Origin: Gimesia fumaroli
Lineage (GTDB): Bacteria > Planctomycetota > Planctomycetia > Planctomycetales > Planctomycetaceae
Reading direction: 5' to 3'
DNA: 64,000 nt
Assembly: GCF_007754425.1 (NCBI RefSeq)
Contig: NZ_CP037452.1
Coordinates: 3,447,164-3,511,163 of the forward strand
Position numbers and translations under genes: made by a program. Each line of letters opens with the position of its first letter. The first letter of the stretch is position 1. The notes below the pieces were generated by a model. That model saw nothing but the letters and a program-made list of their open reading frames with translations, ran no database searches and was not told where the DNA came from. Shown piece after piece: positions 6,370 to 13,760 of this stretch.

Positions 6370-7755
6370 GTGGCGAGTCTTTTCAAACAGAGTACGACTA
6401 AGATTGATAAACAGACTGGTGAAAAGGTCAAAGTCAAATCTAAGAAATGGTATGGCCAGTATCGTGACGAAAAGGGACGCATTAAACGCGTTCCTCTTTG
6501 CCGCGATAAATCAGCCGCTCAGTCTATGTTGAATGATCTGGTTCGGTCTGTTGAGCGAAGACAGGCGGGTTTGATAGATCAGTATGATGAACATTTGAAA
6601 AATGAAATCACTTCTCATGTTGAGGACTTCAAGCAAAGCTTATTGGAAAAGAATAACAGTCCTAAGCATGTCAAACAGACCTGTAATCGTCTCTCATTGC
6701 TGGTTAAAGAGTGTGGTTTTAAAACTCTGGTTGATATGTCTGGTGAAGAAGTTTCACGCTGGTTGATGGAAAAACGACAGGCTGGCACATTTGGAATCAA
6801 AACTAGCAATTACTATCTGTCCGTAATTCGTCAGTTCGGGAATTGGTTAGTTCATCTGAAGCGTTTGCCAGAGAATCCATTTCAGTATTTGAAACTGTTG
6901 AATTCTGAAGTTGATAGCAAGCGAGAGAGACGAACCCTGACACAACCTGAGTTTCAGAACCTGCTTAAAGTGGTAGCGAAAGAGAAAGCCTTTCGCGGGC
7001 TTTCTGGTGAAGATCGAGCTGTTCTCTACCTGGTGGCGGTCAACACAGGCTTTCGGGCCAGTGAGCTGGCAAGCCTCAAATATCAGAATCTGAATCTGGA
7101 TACTAAACGCCCTTCAATCAAAGTTGATGCTGCCTATTCCAAACGCAGGCGAGAAGATGTTCAACCCATCAGGCAGGATCTGGCTAAGATCATCAAGGAC
7201 TGGCTCCAGTTCAAAGATAAGCCACTTTCCAGGGAATCACATCTCTGGCCAGGAACATGGCATTTAAGAGCAGCTAAGATGCTTAAGAATGACCTCAAGG
7301 CGGCTGAGATTCCCTATGAAGATGAAGCAGGCGACGTGTTTGATTTTCACGCTTTGCGTCATCAGTTCATTTCGAATCTGGCAGAATCAGACGTCCATCC
7401 TAAGATCGCTCAGCAACTCGCCAGGCATTCCACAATTACCCTGACGATGGATCGCTACACGCATTCCCAGGATCAGAAGATTTTAGATGCTCTTGATCAG
7501 ATGCCCTCTGTATCTTCTGGCCTTGATGAAGCTGAAAAGTTTACACTCCCGTTTACACAAGAAATTGGCTTTTGCTGTCCTGAGACGTCTTTACCTGTCT
7601 CAGAGCTGGGACCGGAACTGGTAAACGAAGAAACGCCTAAACCCATCAATGCAGAGGATTTAGGCGTCGTTTGTCTCGATGTGTCTTCGTATGACACGAG
7701 TAGCGGTGGAGGGATTCGAACCCCCGACACGCGGATTATGATTCCGCTGCTCTAA
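6370..7755 (+). CDS. Tyrosine recombinase/integrase, frame reads through attR into the tRNA gene
   Basis: 461 residues in the integrated state, GTG start directly after the excisionase stop. An N-terminal arm-binding-like region (about 1-60), a SAM-like core-binding domain (about 80-175) and the catalytic domain (190-370) are present. The catalytic set is complete: R229 (NTGFRASEL), K258, H327 and R330 (HALRH), H353 (ARHST) and nucleophile Y363 (MDRYTH). The C-terminal 90 residues after the tyrosine are unusual; the frame continues through a terminator-like hairpin and the whole 54-bp att repeat and stops inside the tRNA at 7753-7755. In the excised circle the same frame would continue from 2091 to 2279, giving 521 residues. 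Confidence 0.92.
   Translation: MASLFKQSTTKIDKQTGEKVKVKSKKWYGQYRDEKGRIKRVPLCRDKSAAQSMLNDLVRSVERRQAGLIDQYDEHLKNEITSHVEDFKQSLLEKNNSPKHVKQTCNRLSLLVKECGFKTLVDMSGEEVSRWLMEKRQAGTFGIKTSNYYLSVIRQFGNWLVHLKRLPENPFQYLKLLNSEVDSKRERRTLTQPEFQNLLKVVAKEKAFRGLSGEDRAVLYLVAVNTGFRASELASLKYQNLNLDTKRPSIKVDAAYSKRRREDVQPIRQDLAKIIKDWLQFKDKPLSRESHLWPGTWHLRAAKMLKNDLKAAEIPYEDEAGDVFDFHALRHQFISNLAESDVHPKIAQQLARHSTITLTMDRYTHSQDQKILDALDQMPSVSSGLDEAEKFTLPFTQEIGFCCPETSLPVSELGPELVNEETPKPINAEDLGVVCLDVSSYDTSSGGGIRTPDTRIMIPLL
7539..7558. promoter_or_regulatory. Candidate integrase arm-type site, right
   Basis: GTTTACAC-N4-GTTTACAC, matching the left-end site 2148-2167 with one difference. It lies inside the integrase coding sequence, 134 bases before the att core. 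Function inferred from symmetry around the core. Confidence 0.5.
7633..7667 (-). terminator. Element-borne hairpin downstream of the restored tRNA
   Basis: An inverted repeat (7633-7644 with 7656-7667, 11 of 12 pairs) with the same leading bases (ACGCCT...AGGCGT) as the chromosomal terminator at 1973-2009. It lies the same way relative to the att repeat, downstream of the tRNA on the minus strand, while also being part of the integrase coding sequence. Confidence 0.6.
7693..7746. repeat. attR, 54-bp direct repeat copy inside the intact tRNA-Met
   Basis: Identical to 2037-2090. This copy provides the 3' half of the functional tRNA gene at 7701-7774, so integration restores the tRNA. Confidence 0.9.
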
Positions 7756-7774
7756 CCGACTGAGCTACACCGCC
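7701..7774 (-). tRNA. tRNA-Met (anticodon CAT)
   Basis: On the minus strand the sequence folds as a full cloverleaf: acceptor GGCGGTG with CACCGCT, D-arm GCTC/GAGC, anticodon stem GCGGA/TCCGC around loop ATCATAA (anticodon CAT), T-arm GGGGG-TTCGAAT-CCCTC, discriminator A. No CCA is encoded. The acceptor's first pair is G-U. A CAT anticodon could also be lysidine-modified tRNA-Ile2; the elongator-Met reading is the default. Its 3' half is supplied by the integrated element. Confidence 0.9.
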
Positions 7775-8057
7775 AAATTTGGGTTGGGACACACTATATA
7801 ATATGCCCCGTGCTACCGAAAGTTAAGTCGGGAAAAAAGTCGTTTTCCGATGCTAACTTCCTTCGATATCTCACTTTATCGGCAAAAAAGCCGCTGAGAA
7901 GTCGAAAGCTTAACAAATTCCTGCTTGATCGCAAGTCAACCGCCGCTTTCAACACGAAATGCGGCCGAATTTCATTGATTGTGACGCCATTCTTACGGCG
8001 GTATACTCGTTTTTCGAGGTTTCACACAAATTGTCTCTCCTGCGGAGCGCTTCGACG

Positions 8058-9230
8058 ATGAAAAAATGCATGACAAACTGTTTTCCTTTTCTATTAGTTC
8101 CCTGTCTGCTGTTTCTGACTGGTGGCTCGACGAGTGTCCTCGCGCAAGAAGCAGAGTCCCCTGCTCTGAAAACCGACACGAAAACGGTGGTCTTTCAGCG
8201 CGGCGACGGTGGTTATCACTCGTTCCGTATTCCCGCGCTGATTGTTTCTCAAAAAGGAACGCTGCTGGCATTTGCGGAAGGACGCAAGAACAACTTAGGA
8301 GACAGTGGTGACATCGATCTGGTTCTCAAAAGAAGCACGGATAATGGGAAAACCTGGTCTGATTTGTTGGTGCTGTGGAATGACTGCGAAAACACCTGCG
8401 GCAATCCCTGCCCGGTCGTGGACCAATCGACGGGACGGATCTGGCTCCCTTTGACCTGGAATCATGGCAAGGATCATGAGAAGCAGATCAAAGATAAAAC
8501 GGCTCGGGATACGCGGCGAGTTTATATGAGTTATTCCGATGATGACGGCGTGACTTGGAAGGCGCCTTATGAAATCACGGAGACCACGAAAAAGCCGGAG
8601 TGGACCTGGTACGCCACCGGGCCCGGCAATGGGATTCAGCTGACGCGCGGCTCTCACAAAGGACGGCTGGTGATTCCCTGCGATCATAATGTGACTCTGG
8701 ACGGTAAAGTGGTCCGGCGGGCGCATGCAATTTACTCGGACGATCACGGCAAGACGTGGCAGCTCAGTCAGCCGATTGGTGTGAAAACAAATGAATGTGC
8801 AGTCGTGGAACTGGCCGACGGTCGGTTGTTGATGAATATGCGAAGCTATCACGGCCAGAACCGGCGGGCGATTGCCTACTCTGATGATGGGGGTGCAACC
8901 TGGTCTACAGAATCACTGGATGCGGCGCTGATTGAGCCGGTTTGCCAGGCGAGCCTGATTCGAGTGCGTTTTCCGGAGTCAGGCAAGCCGGGGCAGATTC
9001 TCTTCAGTAACCCGGCCAGCAAAAAACGAGAGAAGATGACCGTGCGGTTGAGTGAAGATGACGGCAAAACATGGTCGGCTTCAAGGCTGGTATCGCCCGG
9101 GAAGGCCGCCTATTCCTGTCTGGCGGCACTCTCGGACGGTACAATCGGTTTGCTCTATGAGCGGGACGGTTATCAGACCATCGAATTTGTTACCTTTGAT
9201 TTAGATCAGTTTTTAACAGATCGCCCGTAG
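8058..9230 (+). CDS. Exo-alpha-sialidase (BNR/Asp-box), secreted
   Basis: 390 residues from ATG 8058; the longer frame from 7959 has no signal-like start. A signal peptide (about residues 1-28, ending near VLAQEA) is followed by a six-bladed sialidase domain. The FRIP motif (HSFRIPALI) gives the first catalytic arginine, and five Asp-boxes are visible: STDNGKTW, SDDDGVTW, SDDHGKTW, SDDGGATW and SEDDGKTW. Such enzymes remove terminal sialic acid from glycans, probably in the periplasm or outside the cell. Peptidase T follows 49 bases later in the same direction. Confidence 0.9.
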   Translation: MKKCMTNCFPFLLVPCLLFLTGGSTSVLAQEAESPALKTDTKTVVFQRGDGGYHSFRIPALIVSQKGTLLAFAEGRKNNLGDSGDIDLVLKRSTDNGKTWSDLLVLWNDCENTCGNPCPVVDQSTGRIWLPLTWNHGKDHEKQIKDKTARDTRRVYMSYSDDDGVTWKAPYEITETTKKPEWTWYATGPGNGIQLTRGSHKGRLVIPCDHNVTLDGKVVRRAHAIYSDDHGKTWQLSQPIGVKTNECAVVELADGRLLMNMRSYHGQNRRAIAYSDDGGATWSTESLDAALIEPVCQASLIRVRFPESGKPGQILFSNPASKKREKMTVRLSEDDGKTWSASRLVSPGKAAYSCLAALSDGTIGLLYERDGYQTIEFVTFDLDQFLTDRP

Positions 9231-9279
9231 GCGTTGCGTTTCTCTTTCACATTTTCCCTGCAATATAAAGTGACATCTA

Positions 9280-10512
9280 ATGGATTCATTACAAGATCGT
9301 TTTTTGCGTTACGTCAAAATTGATACTCAGTCTGATGAGACAAGTCCCTTGTTTCCCAGCACGAAAAAACAGCTGGATTTGAGCCGGTTGTTGTTTGAAG
9401 AGTGTGAGCAACTGGGGCTGGAAGATGTGACGATCAATGAATACGGGATTGTGATGGCCACGATTCCAAGTACAGTTGGAGGAGATGTGCCTGCGATTGG
9501 CTGGGTGGCACACGTCGATACGTCGCCCGAGTTTTCTGGCACGCATGTGAAGCCGATTGTCCATGAAAACTATGACGGGCAGGATCTGGTACTGCCCGGC
9601 GATCCTTCGCGGGTGTTACGGGTCAGCGAAGAGCCGCGATTGAAACAGATGGTGGGGAAAACGGTGATTACCACTGACGGAACAACACTGCTGGGGGCCG
9701 ACGACAAGTCGGGTGTGGCGGTGATGATGACCGCTGCCGCCCATTTGATGAAGGATCGATCAATCCAGCACGGTCCGATTCGGCTCTGTTTTACCTGCGA
9801 TGAAGAAATCGGTCGCGGGATTGAAAAGCTGGATTTAGAGGTGTTCGGCGTCTGTTGTGCTTATACACTCGACAGTGACGGGAGTGGCCGGATTGATTCG
9901 GAGACATTTTCCGCCGATCAGGCTGTGATTACGGTGCGAGGAGTGAATACACATCCTTCTGTCGGGAAAGGTGTCATGGTGAATGCCATTCGGATTCTCA
10001 GCGATCTGATTTCCCAATTGCCGACCGAGACGCTCAGTCCGGAAACGACGGAAGGACGCGAGGGATTCATTCATCCTTATCATCTTGAAGGAGGCGTGGC
10101 AGAAGCGTCGGCCCGTTTGATCTTACGGGATTTCGAGACTGAGAAACTGGCTGAATATGCACAGCTGCTGGAATCGCTGGCAGACCCTCTGCGGGAACGA
10201 CATCCGCGAGCAAAGATTACGATTACGATTCACAAACAGTATCGCAATATGCGGGATGGGTTGCCGAAGGAGCCACGGGCTCTTGAGAAAGCGATTGCAG
10301 CCACTCGCGCCGCCGGTCTGGAACCAAACCTGAATGTAATTCGAGGCGGGACCGATGGTAGCCTGTTGACGGAAAAGGGATTGCCGACGCCGAATCTCTC
10401 CAGTGGGCAGCATAACCCACATTCGCCACTGGAATGGACCACGGTGGAAGAGATGCAGCAGGCCGTTGATGTTTTAGTGCAACTGGCGATTCTGTGGGGA
10501 CAGGAGCGTTGA
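9280..10512 (+). CDS. pepT: Peptidase T (tripeptide aminopeptidase, M20B)
   Basis: 410 residues, the normal length for PepT. It is a cytoplasmic zinc metallopeptidase that removes the N-terminal residue from tripeptides. Visible M20 metal-site signatures are GWVAHVDTSPEF (H and D ligands), TLLGADDKSGVAVMM (bridging Asp), CFTCDEEIGRG (catalytic Glu pair) and, near the end, GGTDGS and SSGQHNPHSPLEW (last His ligand). Starts at ATG 9280, 49 bases after the sialidase, possibly as one transcript. No signal peptide. Confidence 0.93.
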   Translation: MDSLQDRFLRYVKIDTQSDETSPLFPSTKKQLDLSRLLFEECEQLGLEDVTINEYGIVMATIPSTVGGDVPAIGWVAHVDTSPEFSGTHVKPIVHENYDGQDLVLPGDPSRVLRVSEEPRLKQMVGKTVITTDGTTLLGADDKSGVAVMMTAAAHLMKDRSIQHGPIRLCFTCDEEIGRGIEKLDLEVFGVCCAYTLDSDGSGRIDSETFSADQAVITVRGVNTHPSVGKGVMVNAIRILSDLISQLPTETLSPETTEGREGFIHPYHLEGGVAEASARLILRDFETEKLAEYAQLLESLADPLRERHPRAKITITIHKQYRNMRDGLPKEPRALEKAIAATRAAGLEPNLNVIRGGTDGSLLTEKGLPTPNLSSGQHNPHSPLEWTTVEEMQQAVDVLVQLAILWGQER

Positions 10513-10946
10513 GTACTCACAGGCACGTCGAGTGAAGCCAGGGTTCCCTTTTGATATTTCCCGAAGCAAGTTGTTCCCGTTTCGGTTATTCCGATTAGTC
10601 GGTTTAGGAAAAGTGGTGAGGTATTTCGGGGCTGGATGCGCGTGTCGTAGCAACGAGTTAAGTGATATCCCCTCAAAACAAAATTGTCTTGCCTGGATCT
10701 GGTTTTTATCGTTCATTTAAAAATGAATCGATTATGCAGATTGTGCCGCATCTTAATGGAAACGATTGTTTGACCATCGTTTTTTTGTGGCTTATGTTAA
10801 ACATATCGGCAAGATAATTGTTTAAATAAACGTTGTACAAATTTTGTGCAGCGCGAACCAGCGGCTATTTGTCCGTTTGCTTTCGATGAGCCCTGCTTGT
10901 GGCGGCCATCAGTGACGGAGGAAAACGCTGGTATAGAGGGGGAACC
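10513..10946. other. Intergenic region between pepT and the S41 protease
   Basis: 434 bases with no convincing gene. A 7-bp stem followed by a run of T (10760-10786) could be a weak terminator for pepT, although it lies about 250 bases after the stop. Short frames on both strands here are out of keeping with their neighbours. The promoter of the S41 gene is presumably in the AT-rich stretch 10790-10850. Confidence 0.5.
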
Positions 10947-12617
10947 ATGTTTTCATCTACAAAGACGCGACTTCTTAAGAGATTGCATTCGAAACATTTG
11001 TGGGTTTATTTACTGGGATGTTCTTTGGTACTCGGTTCAAGAGTTGCCTATGCAGATCCCGGTGAATTACCAATTGTCATCCCAGTTACTCAGACTCAGG
11101 CGATTGCCAAAGGGGAAGAGTATGAACGGACACGACAATGGATCAAGGCTATTGAGCACTACGAAGATGCTCTGAAGGAATGGCCCGATAACGATAATAT
11201 TAAATACGGTCTAAGACGGGCGAAGATTCATTTTGGAATTGACCGTCGTTATATGGACGATAGTTTTTCCAAAGTTCTGTTGTCACAGTCTCGCCGCGAA
11301 GCGTTTATTCTGTTCGACCAGATCTTATCAAAAATACAATCGCACTTTGTCGATCCACTGAGTACGACATCTTATGTCGCCCATGGAACGGAAAGTCTGT
11401 ATCTGGCTTTAGCCAATGATCGGTTTATCAAAGCGCATCTGCGCGGAGTGCCGCCTGAAAAGATTCGCGAAGTACGTCGGATCTTGAGAGAGACTTACTG
11501 GAATAAATCGATTTCCAGTCATCACGGAGCACATCAGCTGATCAATGAAGTGTGTGATATTTCCTATCGAAATTTAGGCTTACGTGATACAGCTGTGATT
11601 TCAGAATACATGTTTGGCGGCTGTAATGCTTTAGATGATTACAGTAGCTTTCTGACGCCTGATCGTCTGGGAGATCTTTACGACAACATCGAAGGGGAAT
11701 TTGTCGGTATCGGGATTGAGATGAAGGCAGAAATCGGCGAAGGCATGCTGCTGATCAATGTGTTGCCGGAAAGTCCTGCTGAACAGGGGGGCGTGCTGGC
11801 AGGAGATCACATTGTGAGTATTGATCAAAAAGACTGCCGCAATATGACGACTGACCAGGCAGCGAATCTGTTGCGTGGAACTTCAGGAAGCCAGGTGGTT
11901 CTGGAACTGGAAAGTCCGGACACCGGCAAGACCCGCGTGACACGAGTTACCCGTAAAGCGGTGCAGGTTAAAAGTTTCCCGATTGTGAAAATGCTCGATA
12001 AGGAAAACGGTATTGGTTACATCAAGATGACGGGATTCCAGAAAACATCGGCTTCGGAACTGGATGCTGCCTTAAGGAAGCTGAACAGTCAGGGCATGCG
12101 GTCTTTGATTTGGGATGTTCGTGGTAACCCGGGGGGCCTGTTATCAGCGGCTGTCGAAGTTCTTGACCGTTTTCTGGAAGAAGGAAAACTGGTTTCGACC
12201 AAGGGACGTGTTGCCGATCAAAACTGGAGTTATACGGCTCACCGTCCAGGTACCTGGAAAATCCCACTGGTTTTGTTAGTGGACGGCAACAGTGCCAGTG
12301 CCAGTGAAATTGTGGCAGGAGCACTGACGGATCATCGCCGGGCGACTGTGATAGGTCGCAAAACTTACGGCAAGTGGTCGGTGCAGAGTATCTTCCCAAT
12401 TCGTGGTTCGACCGGATTACGATTAACTACAGCGAAATTCTATTCGCCTCAAGGAAACACTTATGGTAAGATTGGGATTAAACCCAGTATCACGGTTGAA
12501 AAGGATGAGTTGCAGACTGCCATGTATGGTGCGTCACAAGAGCAAAAGCTGGCAGCAGATTCTGATATCAAACGTGGCTTACAAATTCTGCAAAGACAAT
12601 ATGCTGTAACACCATGA
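10947..12617 (+). CDS. S41 family C-terminal-processing protease with PDZ domain
   Basis: 556 residues from ATG 10947, chosen because it has a GGGGGAA ribosome binding site and begins a clean signal peptide ending near VAYADPG. A TPR-like helical segment follows, then the region DDYSSFLTPDRL typical of CtpA, a PDZ domain (EFVGIGIEMKAE to RVTRVT) and the S41 protease domain. The catalytic serine is in NSASASEIVAGAL and the lysine in GRKTYGKWSVQ. These periplasmic proteases trim or degrade secreted and envelope proteins. The stop overlaps the next gene by four bases (ATGA), suggesting coupled translation. Confidence 0.88.
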   Translation: MFSSTKTRLLKRLHSKHLWVYLLGCSLVLGSRVAYADPGELPIVIPVTQTQAIAKGEEYERTRQWIKAIEHYEDALKEWPDNDNIKYGLRRAKIHFGIDRRYMDDSFSKVLLSQSRREAFILFDQILSKIQSHFVDPLSTTSYVAHGTESLYLALANDRFIKAHLRGVPPEKIREVRRILRETYWNKSISSHHGAHQLINEVCDISYRNLGLRDTAVISEYMFGGCNALDDYSSFLTPDRLGDLYDNIEGEFVGIGIEMKAEIGEGMLLINVLPESPAEQGGVLAGDHIVSIDQKDCRNMTTDQAANLLRGTSGSQVVLELESPDTGKTRVTRVTRKAVQVKSFPIVKMLDKENGIGYIKMTGFQKTSASELDAALRKLNSQGMRSLIWDVRGNPGGLLSAAVEVLDRFLEEGKLVSTKGRVADQNWSYTAHRPGTWKIPLVLLVDGNSASASEIVAGALTDHRRATVIGRKTYGKWSVQSIFPIRGSTGLRLTTAKFYSPQGNTYGKIGIKPSITVEKDELQTAMYGASQEQKLAADSDIKRGLQILQRQYAVTP

Positions 12618-13513
12618 TGGATGAACGTGCCGCCTGGCTCACACAAGGAAAAGGAACGACGCCCAGTTTAAGGTGGTCGTTTTCAACAGAAGCTCCTTTG
12701 ATTGCGCTGGATCTGGCACGTGAAACCGGAGAAATACTGGCCGCCGATATTTCAGGCGGCCTTTATTTATTGGATCGGCAAGGACAGTTTCTGCATTTGA
12801 ATCGCGGTATCAAGGAAGTGCAACTGGTTCACTGGAGTGACCGCGGTAAGCTGGGAGTCGCGATTTATGCCGATAATAATATCTGCTGCTTTGATCGTGA
12901 TTTGAATGTGTTGTGGGCCATTTCATTTTCTGTGGAAGCTTTGGCGATTACGATGGATTCTTATGGCGATTATGTCGCCGTCAGTCTGGCCAGCGGCAAA
13001 ACAATTATCATTGATTCGCAGAAGCGAAAAGTTGCCAGCTTTGAGACGATGCGTCCGATGAGCTATCTAGAGTTCCAGGTCAGCGAGCCGCGCTTAATCG
13101 GCGCGGCTGAAAACGGCCTGCTCTGCTGTCACGATCTGGAAGGGAATTGCGTCTGGACTGAGAAGCATTGGTCAAATTGCGGAGGACTCGCGCTGGCCGG
13201 CGATGGTCGGCGCATTTTTCTGGCAGGGTTTAATTATGGGATTTTGATCTTTGATCATGAGGGGGATTCTGCAGGAACGCTTGTATTTGAAGGGACTCCG
13301 AAGGTTCTTGCCTGTGATTTTCTCGGAAACCGGATCGTGACCGCGACCATTGAACAGGAGCTGTATTGGTTAAACCAGGAGGGAAAGCTGCTTTGGGGAG
13401 GTGCGATTCCTGATGAAGCCATCGAAGTGGCCTGTGATCCGTTTGGGCAATGGTGCATTTGCGGGTTGAAATCCGGGCTGGTCCAGTGTCTGGACTGGTC
13501 TGACGCGATTTAA
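12614..13513 (+). CDS. Beta-propeller (WD40/PQQ-like) protein
   Basis: 299 residues starting at ATG 12614, which overlaps the stop codon of the S41 protease. The sequence consists of repeated short beta units with patterns such as GGLYLLDRQGQF, NNICCFDRDLNVLWAI, GLLCCHDLEGNCVW and ELYWLNQEGKLLWGG, as in PQQ-like or WD propellers. There is no signal peptide, so it would act in the cytoplasm unless it has another start. Probably a protein-interaction scaffold co-translated with the protease; no enzymatic motif is seen. Confidence 0.7.
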   Translation: MMDERAAWLTQGKGTTPSLRWSFSTEAPLIALDLARETGEILAADISGGLYLLDRQGQFLHLNRGIKEVQLVHWSDRGKLGVAIYADNNICCFDRDLNVLWAISFSVEALAITMDSYGDYVAVSLASGKTIIIDSQKRKVASFETMRPMSYLEFQVSEPRLIGAAENGLLCCHDLEGNCVWTEKHWSNCGGLALAGDGRRIFLAGFNYGILIFDHEGDSAGTLVFEGTPKVLACDFLGNRIVTATIEQELYWLNQEGKLLWGGAIPDEAIEVACDPFGQWCICGLKSGLVQCLDWSDAI

Positions 13514-13760
13514 ACTGATTTTTGTGCTTTGTGGTATTCCGAGAGATTCTGAGCCAAAATGTTCAGATTGGCTTGTCCCAGAAATGCAGAAAAGGAGGAA
13601 GCTCTATTTTGACTCTCCCCCTTCAACTGCTTATGATATAAGGTCTTCCATCTTCAGTTTTCTTGTGGCTTAAAAATCAGATCTTAACAATTCCAACAAG
13701 TGGTCACAGTAAGTAAGGCGTTTTTCGAATTTGTCGATTCAGACAGTTCTGGGGTAGGCG

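Larger units (their letters stand above)
2037..7746 (+). mobile_element. Integrative element in tRNA-Met, about 5.7 kb, Rep_trans/AlpA/tyrosine integrase type
   Basis: The element is bounded by identical 54-bp direct repeats (2037-2090 and 7693-7746) that match the 3' half of a tRNA-Met gene. The complete tRNA is at the right end, and the left end carries only the displaced original 3' half. All genes point right: a HEPN-type protein and a membrane protein (cargo), then a small regulator, a replication initiator, an AlpA-like excisionase and a tyrosine integrase (core). The sequence is visibly more AT-rich than its surroundings. No relaxase other than the Rep-like protein, no coupling protein, and no capsid gene are seen, so it is best called an integrative and possibly mobilisable element or plasmid-like satellite rather than a conjugative element or prophage. 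Confidence 0.88.

Noticed and set aside
2037-7746. Prophage
   Set aside because: Integrase and excisionase are present but there is no capsid, terminase, portal, lysis or tail gene, and the replication protein is of the plasmid/ICE type.
7810-8061. 83-aa plus-strand ORF before the sialidase
   Set aside because: Overlaps the start of the sialidase gene in another frame and reads as low-complexity basic sequence without a start signal.
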